From Aselliscus stoliczkanus (lineage: Eukaryota; Chordata; Mammalia; Chiroptera; Hipposideridae), in NCBI GenBank assembly GCA_033961575.1, contig CM066736.1, forward strand, positions 11,813,501 through 11,877,500: 64,000 bases of DNA, written 5' to 3'. Made by a program: the position numbers and the translations under genes. Below the pieces are notes generated by a model. The model was not told the origin of the DNA, did no database searches, and saw nothing but the letters and a program-made list of their open reading frames with translations. Below, in pieces: positions 32,721-43,385 of the stretch. Within the stretch, counting starts at the first letter, position 1. Each line of letters begins with the position of its first letter.

Positions 32721-33479
32721 CTCTGGGCATTCTACTACATTATGCTGCCTCCAACCCCATAGGGTCCTGATGTGTCACTAACAGGCTTAGTGGCCTCCCA
32801 GCAGCCCTCGGGTGCTGGTGCTACCCGCAGTGGTTCCTGGGGGATAGAGACAGATTCCTGACATGAACTGAGCCCCTAGACACACCCATGCCTGAAGCTT
32901 ACACAATCCCTGGACTTTTCAGTTACATCTGCCAATAAGTGACCTCCATACAAAAAATAAATAAATAAATTATATATATATGTCAAGTTTGGGTATCTGT
33001 TGCTTATAACCATGAGTCTCAAGCTACATGTTGGGACCATCGTGCAGTTAGAAAGACCTGCTTATTTTCCAATCAACAAAATGGTTTTTTGGCAGTTTTT
33101 CTTGGATGCCTGCTTCTCTGGTCAATTAAGGCAGGAGAACCATCCATAAAACCGCACCAACTGCATCCAAGTCCAGCAGCTTCATTCAGTCCCTGCCTCG
33201 ATGATGCCCAAACCAGCCAGCTCTGCAGCTCTGGAGGGCAGCAAGCGGAATCCTTACTCCGTTTGCCCTCTAGATCCTGAGTAGCTGAGGGCTCACGGTG
33301 CTGGCCACGAAACGAATGCTTGAAAATGTTACTGTCCATTCAGAATCATCTGTGTGTGCCAGCTCCAGGCAGAGCACTGCTGACCCAGTAATAAGCAAGA
33401 GCAATATTATCACTGCCCTCGTGGAACCGAGACTGGGAGAACAGGCCATTAAACAGACGGCTGCAAATTGTGATCAGTG
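32721..33479. other. Unclassified intron with an ATAA/AT run at 32957-32980
   Basis: No exon or other repeat recognised. Confidence 0.45.
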
Positions 33480-34040
33480 CTTCTGAAGAAAAGTATGAGG
33501 GATGAGAGAAGGTATGACTGATATTTGGGGAGCTAGGGAAGGCTTTCGCAAGGAAGTGGTGATTGAGATGAAGTGACAACAATGAGGGTTTGAGGCAGGA
33601 CAGAATACAGTTCACTTAAGTAATTTTTTTTTTTTTTTGAGGGCAGTGTCACTGGCCCTCATATGTGGGACCGAACCGGGGCCGCTGGCTTCCCAGGCCA
33701 GCGCTTAACCACCGCGCCACTCGGCCGGCCCTACACTTAAGTAATTACACAAAAACAAGGCTAGTGGGGCAGAGAGGGCAAGAAGAGACTAGAGGGGTCA
33801 GGAGCCAGCTCACCTGGGGCATTGAAAGCCATGTCACACCTGTGAATGATAGGAGATCATGATAGAATTTTAACCTGGGGTTGGGGGCCACATTCTCACT
33901 TGGACATCACTTTAATTGACTGGATTTGGGGTCCAAGTGGAGATGAAGGACCCCTGTGGAGATTGTTTCATAGTTTGGACCAGGGTGGCAGAGATGCAAA
34001 AGGAGATGGGAAAAAAGTAGAAGAACAGAGGTCGAAATTT
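33480..34040 (+). repeat. Ancient interspersed repeat split by a SINE
   Basis: GGGGAGCTAGGGAAGGCTTT, GATTGAGATGAAGTGACAA, then after the SINE CATTGAAAGCCATGTCACAC and GTTTGGACCAGGGTGGCAGA. Same family as 18640-19265 and 51195-51800. The class is not assigned. Confidence 0.5.
33626..33733 (-). mobile_element. Short tRNA-head SINE (type A), antisense
   Basis: Poly(T), GAGGGCAGTGTCACTGGCCC, head end CACTCGGCCGGCCC. Direct repeats CACTTAAGTAATT flank it (33613-33625 and 33734-33746). Confidence 0.97.
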
Positions 34041-34255
34041 ACATCCTGTCAGCCAAATCTGGCCCCTTGCTGGTTTTTATAAATAAAACTTTATTGGAAC
34101 ACAGCCACACCCACTTGTTTTGGTGTTGTCTATGGCTGCTTCACGCTACAATGGCAGAGTTGAGTAGCTGTAATGGAGACCATATGGCCTGCAAAACTGA
34201 AAACACTCACTGTCTGTTCCCATACAGAAAAATGTTCCCAATCCCTGATTCTGAA
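34041..34255 (+). repeat. hAT-like TTTATTGGAACACAG repeat
   Basis: GTCAGCCAAATCTGGCCCC, AATAAAACTTTATTGGAACA, TGTCTATGGCTGCTTCACGC and GAGACCATATGGCCTGCAAA. Near full length. Confidence 0.82.
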
Positions 34256-35055
34256 CGGTAATTCAACAAAACCTGGAGATGGGCATTACAGAAAGAAAGG
34301 GCCAAAGATCACACCTAGAAAAATACAGATTTGCCAAACCCAGTAGATATACAAGATGGGACCACTCAAGAAGAACCAGTTTTGTTGGGGAGGGGGAGAA
34401 ATTTGATTAAAACAATCCATTATATCCCAATCCACTGTCCCAAGGAAATTAGGTCAGGTCAAGTTATATGCAGAAAGGGGCTGTGGTTTCTATTCCTGGC
34501 TCTGAAGCACCATGTAACCACAAGGATTTCTCCTTGTGGAATATCAGTTTTCTCATCTGCAGAAGCGGGGTGTAGGAGCACAGACAAGGAACAGGAATGC
34601 CTGGTGTACACGGTATAGTTGCACCTCTTACCCTTGTTACTTCTGGTCTTGTTGCTATGAAATCGGCTTGAAGCAGAGAATTCCTCCCTGGGAGGGTGTT
34701 ACTGCGACAAAGGCAAAGACAAGTCCTGAATGCAGGGAACGGGACTGCCCATGTTGACATTGTGTATCTGACCAAGGCTTGGGACTCACTTCAATAGATG
34801 CAAATGACCTCCCTGCCCCACCCCCCACCCCCAGCTCCTAAAGCCAACCACTGAACCAACCAATTTTTGTTGCCACCATTCCTGATGGCAGCAATCATAA
34901 CAAAAGGTCCAAGGTTGTATGTTGCACGCTGAGCCAAAATTGTGGGTACTAAGGCAGGAATGGCAAAATGTGCAGGCAGACCAAAGGAGAGTGGATGGTA
35001 AAATCCCAGAAGTGGCCTCACATTTCACATTGAACACACACCCCACATGCAAGCA

Positions 35056-35056
<1 letters not shown>
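34256..35056. other. Unclassified intron sequence
   Basis: No recognised repeat or exon before the CA tract. Confidence 0.45.

Positions 35057-35106
<50 letters not shown>
35057..35106. repeat. (CA)n microsatellite, about 50 bp
   Basis: Uninterrupted CA dinucleotides. Confidence 0.98.
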
Positions 35107-35107
<1 letters not shown>

Positions 35108-35199
35108 CCCTAGCCCTCCAGACACATAAAACACACCTCCTTTTAAACAAAGACTGTTTCCTTTCCCTAAAGCATCTTCAGCAGCTGAGGCCATCATTT

Positions 35200-35388
35200 T
35201 GCAACTCTTGTGGCATAACGGAGAGAGCTGTTAGCTGGGTACCAAGTCCTGGCTTCAAACCCGAGTTCTGCAACTCAGAGCGAGTCCCTTCCACTCCCTG
35301 GCCTCAGTTTCCCCATCTGTAAAATGAGGGGTTGGACTCAGTGAGTTCTGAGGCCCCTACCAGCTCTGACCTCTATGATTCTAGAACA
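35200..35388 (+). repeat. MIR SINE
   Basis: GGCTTCAAACCCGAGTTCTG, CTGGCCTCAGTTTCCCCATC, TGTAAAATGAGGGGTTGGAC and ATGATTCT. Good coverage of MIR. Confidence 0.88.
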
Positions 35389-36061
35389 CAAGTTAAAAAT
35401 TGGGAGCCCCAAGATCAGACACAACCCACAAAACTGTGGGGTTATTTAGTACTGCTTCACATAGTGTTGATAGATTTTTCACTGGATGCTAACATTTTAA
35501 AATTGTGCAATTTCTCATACAAGTCACACCGTCTTTGACTTCTTTTGGAAAATTCAAAGATCTGGCAGCCCTGGTCCCTCAAAGATGGGGTACACCACGT
35601 AAGTAGAAGTCCTGCCTAAGACCGCACAACCTGAGTCTAACCATGGGGGGAATATCAGACAAACCCAAATTGAGGAACATTCAGTCAAGTAGCTGGCCCC
35701 TGCTTGTCAAAGATGTCCAAGTGACAAACAACCAAGGCTAAGGGACTATTCAAGCTTGACACAACTGTTAAATGCAATATGTGATCCTACACTGGATGCT
35801 ATGTCAAAAACAAAACAAAACACACAATTGCTGAAAAGGACACTATTGGGACAATTGCTGAAATTGGAATATGGTTAATGAAAGTATTAATTCAATGTCA
35901 AGTTTACTGAATCTGGTAACTGTGTGGGGTTATTTAAGATAAGAGGGTATGCAGCCTAGTCTCCAATGGTTCATAAAAATAAGAGAGACAGAAAAAGGGG
36001 TGGAGGTGGGGGATTAGAGAGAGGAAGTAAATATAAGGAAACATTAAAAACTGAGGACTCC
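35389..36061. other. Unclassified intron sequence
   Basis: AT-rich. A possible L1 3' piece near 35750-36050 is too weak to call. Confidence 0.4.
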
Positions 36062-36246
36062 GAGGCAGCCGTTTAGCTCAGTGGGTTAGAGCACAGTGCT
36101 CATAACACCAAAGTTGCCGGTTCGATCCCTGCATGCTACTGAGCTGCGCCCTCCACAACTACGTACATTGAAACAACTACTTGACTTAGAGCTGATGGGT
36201 CCTGGAAAAACACAGTGTTCCTCAATAAAAAAAACCAAAGCAAAAT
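36062..36246 (+). mobile_element. Monomeric tRNA-head SINE (type B)
   Basis: Head GAGGCAGCCGTTTAGCTCAG, B-box-like GGTTCGATCCC, body CCTCCACAACTACGTACATT, end GGTCCTGGAAAAACACAGTG. Direct repeats AACTGAGGACTCC and AACTGATGACTCC flank it. This is the simplest form of the family, useful for reading the dimers. Confidence 0.94.
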
Positions 36247-36361
36247 AACTGATGACTCCAAGTAAGGGGAAACAGGTGTCCTCTGCAGCGTTCTTGCAAC
36301 TTTTCTGTAACTTTGAAATTATTTTAAAATAAAAAGCTAAAAAAAAGTCACCCCGAGAACA

Positions 36362-36545
36362 GAGTGATTCTTAAATGTGAGCCTACAGAATCCCCTGGAG
36401 AAATTCCCAAAATCCACTGGTGAAAACTCAGAAGGCTGGACCCTCCCCAGAGCTTTGGTTCAGCAGGTCAGGAAGGAGGAAAGCCAAGACTTGGCATTTC
36501 CAGCAAGCTTTTCAGCTGATGCTGACGCGGCTGGTCTAATATGAC
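36362..36545 (+). repeat. MER5A-like hAT element, diverged
   Basis: CAGAATCCCCTGGAGAAATT, CTTTGGTTCAGCAGGTCAGG and GCTGATGCTGACGCGGCTGG match the MER5A layout. Confidence 0.6.
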
Positions 36546-38049
36546 CTAGTTAAAATTGTGGAAGTGACCACCAAAAGAATTAGATACAGAAAGAGTGTTT
36601 TTTTAAAAGCCGGATTGGAAGAGGGGTGGTGCAAGGGAACCCAGGTTTTTCTTTAGGAACCTTTCAGTATCGTTGTATTTGTTTCCGGGTGTACATATTT
36701 TGATGCCCACAAAGCCCCGCCTGGCAAGTGGCAGACAGTCAGGTCAGTATGTGTTAGGGACCTGCTGGGACCTGGGTTTCTAAAACAGCACAGATGCCAG
36801 GCAACAGAAGTGCTTTCAATGTCTGCTGGGGTGAGACAGAGCTGTGGAGGGTGGGGCGCAGCACTGCGGCTTGCTCATCCTCGGGGAGAAAAATTCTTTG
36901 GGTGACTCCAATGATATATGCTGAATTGCTGCCAAGTCAGGTCAGCCCCGAACTTCTCAAAATCTCTCCCGATTCTGAGATGAGTATGTGGTTCAGGCAG
37001 CAAACTCCTGTCAAGATGCGCTCTTTCGCCCCCTCATACAGGGTGGGTAATGAACCTGGGCCGTATTAAGCCCCATTATATAACCACCCCCATCCTGAGT
37101 CTCCTTATAACCCTTCCAGTGGCTGGTTTCTTGGGAGTACGCAATTCGGCGTCATCAGTCTTTATTGCTACCTGCTGCTACCTCCTTCAACAAATCGGGC
37201 TTCTGACTCTGCCTCAGGCACACGAGACCAGGCCCTTGTCCACAGGCCTAAGAACAAGGAGCTACTTGGAGAAGGGATAAGGAGAGGGAAGAGTAAGACG
37301 GAGCAAGGTGAGAGCATGCCATCTTTCAAGACACCAGGTGAAGGACAGTATTTCAGAGGACAGGGCCTTGTATACTACTCCAGCTGGTGTCATTAGGACC
37401 AAGATGGGGAAGTCCAGGAATCATCAGTCACTTGTTCCCTTGGGTATCTGCTGCCCTCACATGCTCGACCCCCACAGGCAGCTAATAAAGAATCACCAGA
37501 AAACTGCAGGTGCCAGAGAGGTCCAGGATGAATGCGGTGCAGACGCTGGAACTGACTGCATCTCAGTTCTGGGCGCCCTGAGGGTTGAGGCTCAGCCACT
37601 CTATGGCCAGATCTGCCTAATGTTTCCACAGGCATTACAGTCAGGGATAACAAAATGGTGTATCACCACCCTTCACAGTGAAGCCACAGCCAGAGATGAC
37701 AGTGACAAACGGGCAGACAGGCTCAGTTTGGCAGGGACACAGCCCCAGGGTCTCCCTTGGCTGGGTCAGCGGAAGGAAGGCTGGCACTGGGGCCTTCTGA
37801 AACTCAGAGTGGCAAGAGAACAGGTTTATTACACACAAGGGGGAGCCTGTACCTGGCAGCGGTGCTCTCCCAAGAGCCCCAACCAGGATCTCCAAACTCA
37901 GCATCTTAAGTGAGTCCGAAGACGTGCCCTGAAAAAGCTCACTGGATAAGCCTTAGAACCACGGAGTTTCTGAGCTCTGAAATGGACCCTCATGGAGTCT
38001 CTTACTCGGCACTTGGGGAAAGTGAGACCCAGATAGAGAAAGAAACTCA
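36546..38049. other. Unclassified, fairly GC-rich intron
   Basis: Contains the 201-codon frame at 37308-37913 (plus strand). I do not recognise the peptide and see no domain. It is discussed under findings. Confidence 0.4.
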
Positions 38050-38235
38050 CTGTACTGAAGAGAAGGAATGCAAGCTAGAGTCAGGTTTGGGTTCAAAACC
38101 TACAATATGGGCAAAATCATTTGCCCTCTGAGCCTCAGTTTCTTTGTCTGTAAAATGGGAACAATCAAGCCTGCCTCCAAGATTGTGGTGAGGCTTAACT
38201 GTGACAAGGCAGAGACAAATGTCACACAGGCAATC
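38050..38235 (+). repeat. MIR SINE
   Basis: CCTCTGAGCCTCAGTTTCTT, TGTCTGTAAAATGGGAACAA and GATTGTGGTGAGGCTTAACT. Confidence 0.83.
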
Positions 38236-38939
38236 GGTGGCAGCACTGAGACTCCAACAGACAGTTTCCCATTTCCCCATCTGAGCCTGGGCCACCAGGC
38301 TGCCTCCGTTTCTGCTATTGGTTAGGATCAACGGAAAGGGGACTGGTCCATGGGGTTCCAGCTACTATTATATTGGGGTCACACATCATTCTCCCAGTGA
38401 GATTCAAATGCTATCTTTTTCCTTTCTGGGAGATCAAAGAGTGACCTCTTTGAGTATAAAGACCAGGACTGTCCAAAGAGGCGACTGTGCTTCTGTGGCC
38501 TCTTAGTGCCAGAGAGGCTGCTTTTAATTAGGGACTTCGCTTCCACCCACAGGCACACAGAGAAACCGCCCTCACAGATGGGGACCAGGGCAGGCGTGAA
38601 AGTTGGGAGCCCTGGTGAATCCTCACAATACTCTTTGGCATCTAAATGTGCACGTTTGTGGTTTTTTAAAGTCAGCTACAGATGTTTCTACTCTGGGCAG
38701 AACTAAAGTGCAGGGCTGCAGCCAAAACCCTCAGAGGGGGCTGTGCTGACATTCACTCATAGGATGGTGATGGCCAAAAGCAGATGGCTGCTGAAGACAG
38801 CCGCCCAGCACCATGCCAAGGTCAATTCCAAGGGCTCTTAGGGTCACGGGGAAGTGAGGGATCAACTGAAAGGCATTTAGCCACAGCCCCCAAGTTAATC
38901 ATGAAGCCAGAGAATGTAAATGCTACCAGGGAAAAGGAG
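38236..38939. other. Unclassified intron sequence
   Basis: Nothing recognised. Confidence 0.45.
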
Positions 38940-39200
38940 CAAATAATTACCATAACAACAGCTACCATTTTATTAAGCACTTACTGTATGCCAGGCATTG
39001 TGCAGACAACTTGACATATACACACGCTGATCGAATCCTTGCAGCCATCTATGAGATGGATCTATGATGATCCCCCATTTTACAGATGAGGAAACTGAGG
39101 CTCAGTGAGGCTCTTAACTGGCTTGAGGTCAGGCACGCTGCTCAAAAGTGACAGAGCTGAGCTTGGAACCCTGGCCTCTCTGTCAGGCCGTGACATCCTG
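38940..39200 (-). repeat. MIR (long form), antisense
   Basis: TTAAGCACTTACTGTATGCC, CCATTTTACAGATGAGGAAA, CTGAGGCTCAGTGAGGCTCT and GACAGAGCTGAGCTTGGAAC. Confidence 0.88.
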
Positions 39201-39794
39201 CCTCACCCCTCTGCTGTTACACACTTGATTATGTCATCACCCCTTTTCCTCACTGGTGGCCATGTAGGCCCACTGTCATGGAGCACCATTTCTGGTCTCT
39301 CTGACATTGATTGCTCTTGACAAGTTGATAAATTGGCCTTCTGGTGTTGACGTGGGTGGCAAGTGCTATTTTGGTTTACTTGATTCACGGCCTGCACCCC
39401 CGAAGCAATAAAACAAGCCAGGCTCTGGAACGTCTCCACTGACGTCACAGGGCAGTCCCAGCCCTCAGCTGCCTGCACGACCCACACGTGTGGACCGTAA
39501 ACAGAGTTTGCTGTTCTACCCCAGGCCAACCGTCCAGGGGGGGCTAAAGCTCAGCTTTTGAACCCAACAGGCTTGACACTGCACACAAAAGTTGGGCATT
39601 TGTTACGTGCATAATTTTCCAGGGAGAGAATTCATAGGCTCCGTCAAAGTCTCAAAGGATCCGTGGCCTCTCTAAATATAAAACAAAAGTTTTAAAATCC
39701 TATGTAAAGGTAAAGAATAAACCCCCACATGTAGAGAAAGGCATCCTGCTGCCTAGTTGAGGGGTCCTAGTTACCAAATCATGGGTGATGACTA
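39201..39794. other. Unclassified intron sequence
   Basis: Nothing recognised. Confidence 0.45.
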
Positions 39795-39990
39795 AGCTCA
39801 TATACTCTGGAGTTAGAAAGAACCAGGTTCAAATCCAGGCTCAACTACTCGGTAGCTGTGTGACTTTGGGCAAGTTCCTTGATGCCCCTGAGCCTCAGTT
39901 CCCTCATCTACACAATGGGCACAACCCAGCTGGACCATGGGTCCTTCCAAGAACTAAATGAGATCATGCATGAGGGTGATTAGCAAGTGC
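39795..39990 (+). repeat. MIR SINE
   Basis: AGCTGTGTGACTTTGGGCAA, CCTGAGCCTCAGTTCCCTCA and CTAAATGAGATCATGCATGA. Confidence 0.9.
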
Positions 39991-40405
39991 TGGAGCTCAG
40001 TACACATGACTTATCACTGGTCAGAGCAGCGACACAACATGGACACTTTGTAGCTATTTCAGGGCCTGGGCTTCTTCCCTCCAGCTCCAGCAGCCCCACT
40101 CCTCCTGAGTTCCCAGCCAATGAAAGTTTTTGTCTTTGCTGGAGGGCTGGTTGGCCTTTTTTCAGGGGCCTCCCTCTAACCATGGCTCTGCCTGTTTAGC
40201 AAAACGGGCCTCTGGGCAGAGAAGATTAAATGCGGTCTAAGACTTCAGCCCTTGATCATTACAAAGCCCCATTTCCACTCTGAGTAATAACTGCTTTTGT
40301 CTGCAGCAGGATTCATGGGAGCAGTCTGTGAGCACCCCAGGCCACACTCAGCCCAGTGTGAACCCAAATACATCTTTGAGATATAAAGGTTATACGTGTT
40401 GACCT

Positions 40406-40431
40406 GCGCATGCGCGTGCGTGCGTGCGTGC

Positions 40432-40467
<36 letters not shown>
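40406..40467. repeat. Alternating (GCGT)n(GT)n tract
   Basis: GCGCATGCGCGTGCGTGCG passes into pure GT, about 62 bases of alternating purine-pyrimidine, followed by a G-rich run. It lies about 450 bases into the intron downstream of the KSR2 exon in transcript direction. Confidence 0.97.
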
Positions 40468-40468
<1 letters not shown>

Positions 40469-40919
40469 GGGGGGAGGGGGGAGAGATGGAATTACCAACT
40501 GTAATTGCAAAAGCCATTTCCACAGCAGAAAAAGAAAAAAGCCTGTGACTGGGCATCCAAGAAGCAGAAATGTGAAAAAGCTGATGTTTCTTTCCTTGAA
40601 TGCCCTGCATGCTTGCTTCCTTCTGTCATCCCTACACACCTGCAGGTAAAACGAGTAGGGAGACAAGGGACCAATGACAACAGCCCAGTCACCCTCCAGG
40701 GCGCCAATTACATCGCCCTTCCCTTCAAAACCATCCAAAGGGGCGTGAGTGGCGCGGGGTCGGGGGTGGGCAGGCACGCGGATGAGGACCCCCACGGAGA
40801 TGAGACCACCAATGAGGCGTGTTCAGGGCACGTCTCAAGAGCATTTTTCACCAAAGGAAGAGGAAGGGGACATTCGCCTGGCACAGCGGAAAGCTGCGCC
40901 CAGGTGCCCGGTGACTTAC

Positions 40920-41104
40920 TTGAGGAGAAGTTGGCCTCGGTGTGGACCGGAGGGGTGGAGGGCAGGAAAGGCCCGTGGCCCACAAAGAAGGACCGCAGGG
41001 AGCGCTCAGACAGGAGCGGGGAGCGCTGCTGCGAAGGAATGTTCTCGCAGCTGCCCACGCTGCTATGGATCTTAAGGTTCAAGGGTTTGCTTTTCTTCTT
41101 GGCT
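40920..41104 (-). CDS. KSR2: Internal coding exon of KSR2 (kinase suppressor of Ras 2)
   Basis: KSR2 is a pseudokinase scaffold that assembles RAF, MEK and ERK at the plasma membrane; it also contacts AMPK and calcineurin and affects energy balance. On the minus strand a pyrimidine-rich tract ending TTTTAG precedes 185 exonic bases, followed by the donor GTAAGT. The exon supplies the last base of one codon, 61 complete codons starting AKKKSKPLNLKIHSS and ending PPVHTEANFSS, and the first base of the next. It agrees with human KSR2 as I remember it except for about two residues (HGPF for HAPF, FSS for FSA). It is rich in Ser and basic residues and has no fold motif. It maps between the Ser/Pro-rich CA2 and the Cys-rich CA3 (C1-like) regions. 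Because 185 is not a multiple of three, skipping it would shift the frame. The open frame continues into both introns, but the splice signals and homology set the limits. The gene is partial here: no other exon was found. Confidence 0.95.
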
Positions 41105-41164
41105 CTAAAAGGGAGACAGAAAAGTGGGAGAGAAATGTATCCATACGCATACAAAATGAGAGCA

Positions 41165-41445
41165 GGGGGCCCGTTTCCTTAGCACGGCCCCTAATCCCCA
41201 CACCCCCAACCTCCATCTGGCCTTGGGGCCCTCTCCATTTCCCTCTCAGTGAGCTCCCGCCACGTTTCGGTGCTGTTTCTCACCTCCAACCGTTCGCTTC
41301 TTTACCTGGTTGATTATTAGCAGTCTTTGATGATTTAGCCCCAGTGTCCTCTCCTCCAGGAAGCCTTCTCCAATATCCCAATCTTTCCCAGCCAGAGTTA
41401 AGTGTGCTTCCTCCAGGAAGCCTTCCCCAATAATCCCAAGACCCA
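41165..41445 (+). repeat. L2 fragment with an internal 57-bp duplication
   Basis: CCATCTGGCCTTGGGGCCCT, GCTGTTTCTCACCTCCAACC and CTCCAGGAAGCCTTCTCC follow L2. The segment starting CCTCCAGGAAGCCTTC occurs at 41353 and again at 41410. Confidence 0.65.
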
Positions 41446-42239
41446 CGTGGAGAAAGAAAAAGAGCCCACAAGCTTTCTGGCATGGATAGGTAGAAAGAAA
41501 GGGGCTCAGCTAAGGGGATTCACCCTTGCCCTGTGAAAAGCCTATTCCACCATGGGGTATAAGCAAATAGATGAACAATTATTTTTCACCTGGGTCCTCA
41601 GAGACGCTCTGGAGAGATGGAGTCAAGTTCAGCTCCAGACTCTAACCTGGTGCCTGCCTGCACATCCTGAGTTCCCAGAATACCCCCTGCCCATTGGCCA
41701 ACTGCCCTCTGCCCTTTGGCCATTGGAGGAAGACAGCAAATCCAGGGTGACCTCAGTGAGTCCAGGGGATCTGTGTCAAGGTGGCTTCCATCCCCTACAT
41801 ATTTTTATCCTTCAAATTCACAGCCTTCCATCCATATAAAAACAATAAGCCCATTTCTGCAGAAGTTACACCTGATGACTTTCAAGAGCTCCAAGCAGAG
41901 AGGCTAAGCCTTAGGCAAGACCCCAGCACCCCCTTGGTCAGGACTTCCGGCACCAGCCCCCTTCTGCAGAGCACACCCATGAACCTGGCTGGTTCTCACT
42001 CTAGACTCTATCAGGAGCCCCAGAGGGTACCTGCCTTAGGAATAAAGAACGAAGGGCGCCCACCTCCCCAAACCATAGGCTGGATCATATGGGGGCATCT
42101 CAGGGGATCTGCAAGGGATGTGGGGGAATTATATAATGAAGAGGCTCTGAGAGCCCCCCACCCTCTACCCCTCCACCCACCATAGCAGTGTTGCTTGTTA
42201 GCGGTGGAAGGTGAGGGGGGTCTGGCAGCCTGGTGTTGT
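41446..42239. other. Unclassified intron sequence
   Basis: No repeat or exon recognised. It was checked on the minus strand for the KSR2 exon preceding 41104. Confidence 0.5.
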
Positions 42240-42425
42240 TGAATGACACGATTCTGTGGCCAGACTCCAGATTCAAATGCTGGCTTCACCACCCTTGGGC
42301 GAATCGGTTAAACTCCTGCCAACCTCAGCTCCCTTATCTATAAGAGAGCCTTCTTCATAGGGCGGTGGAGAGAATTAAATGAAATCATCCCTGTAAGTTA
42401 CTTAATACTAAGTGCAACATTACAT
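42240..42425 (+). repeat. MIR fragment
   Basis: CAAATGCTGGCTTCACCACC, CCAACCTCAGCTCCCTTATC and GAGAATTAAATGAAATCATC. Confidence 0.75.
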
Positions 42426-43149
42426 GGTATTGTTCCTTTTGTTATATAAGGAGAACCTGTCTGATATTGCCTTTAGATGAAAGAATCTGAGGCTAAGACA
42501 AAGGGGAAGCTTCTGGCAATTTTGGTCTTTACTCTTAGGGACTCTTCAAGACCCAAGAGATCAAAGGTATTCTGTGTACACCTGGTGCTTAGCAAAGTGA
42601 CTTTGCTGAATGAGGAAATATTTGTTGAATGATCTCTAACTGGCAAAAGGGGGGAGGTTGGGGACACCTGTCCTCAGCTCACAGTCCATGGTCAGCTCTG
42701 AGTCCATTCACAAGAAGAGAGAATCTGGGCGATGTTCCCTCTCAACCCTACACACGGGCACGGGTTCTACCATGGAGTGATTTGTCTTCCACCTAAGCAC
42801 GGGGCATTCAGGGCAAATTCTGGGCAAGAATGAGGGGAGGGGGCGCTTAGCGATTATCCATAGGTCAGAGCTGAAATAAAAATACCAGGGGAGTTCATGA
42901 TGCTTTTTGGATTAGTTATTTTTTTTCCTGGACAGCTTCCTTGCAAACAGAGAATTAGAAGATGAAGCTATTCAATTTCCAACAGGACTCCTCATATTGA
43001 GAAAAGGAGGAGGAGGAGATACCAAAAGCTAAAGGTTTCCAGGCTACTGCTGATAAAGCTTTGATCTGAAATGAAGGGGATGCATCTCTGAAAGTATAAA
43101 CAGAAAACAGATTTTTTTTTTTTAATTTTCACTTTACCAAACAGGGGGA
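42426..43149. other. Unclassified intron sequence
   Basis: A short L2-like tail (GAGGAAATATTTGTTGAATG) lies near 42611. Otherwise nothing. Confidence 0.45.
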
Positions 43150-43385
43150 GTAGCCATAATATTAACAACACTGCTATTACTGCGATTTTGATTCCAGTGC
43201 TGACTATGTCTAAGGGACTATATATCAAATGCTTTTCACGTATTATCTCATTTAAGTGTACAGTAATATTATAAGGGAGGTGTTATTATTTTCTTTCCGC
43301 TGATAACCCTGAAACATTGAGAAGGTATGAGGTGCATATAATGTCGTGTCGGGATTTAAACCAGGCCTTGTGACTCCAGGGTCCA
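43150..43385 (-). repeat. MIR fragment, antisense, diverged
   Basis: CACGTATTATCTCATTTAAG, AAGGGAGGTGTTATTATTTT and GGGATTTAAACCAGGCCTTG. Confidence 0.7.

Larger units (their letters stand above)
1..40919 (-). other. KSR2: KSR2 intron downstream of the exon (partial)
   Basis: This begins at the GTAAGT donor (complement of 40914-40919) and runs to the left edge. The next exon should open with the rest of an Asn codon followed by TLSVPRW and then the Cys-rich domain. Neither that peptide nor its Cys/His spacing was found, so the intron appears to exceed 40.9 kb. That fits the very large size of KSR2 in mammals. Confidence 0.75.

Noticed and set aside
33073..33339. Possible KSR2 Cys-rich exon (Cys/Trp-containing minus frame)
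   Set aside because: The Cys/His spacing of the C1-like domain and the peptide around LKCHNKCTKEAP are absent.
35057..35106. CRISPR-like periodic repeat
   Set aside because: Simple CA microsatellite; no spacer-repeat alternation anywhere in the window.
36062..36140. tRNA gene suggested by A-box- and B-box-like segments
   Set aside because: It is the head of a SINE with a body, tail and target duplications. The same applies to all other tRNA-like heads here.
40700..40919. Extension of the KSR2 coding region to the end of the open frame
   Set aside because: The GTAAGT donor at 40914-40919 and the loss of KSR2 similarity beyond ANFSS mark the exon end.
40505..41182. 225-codon plus-strand open frame over the KSR2 exon
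   Set aside because: It is the antisense shadow of the exon. The minus-strand reading matches KSR2 and has proper splice signals.
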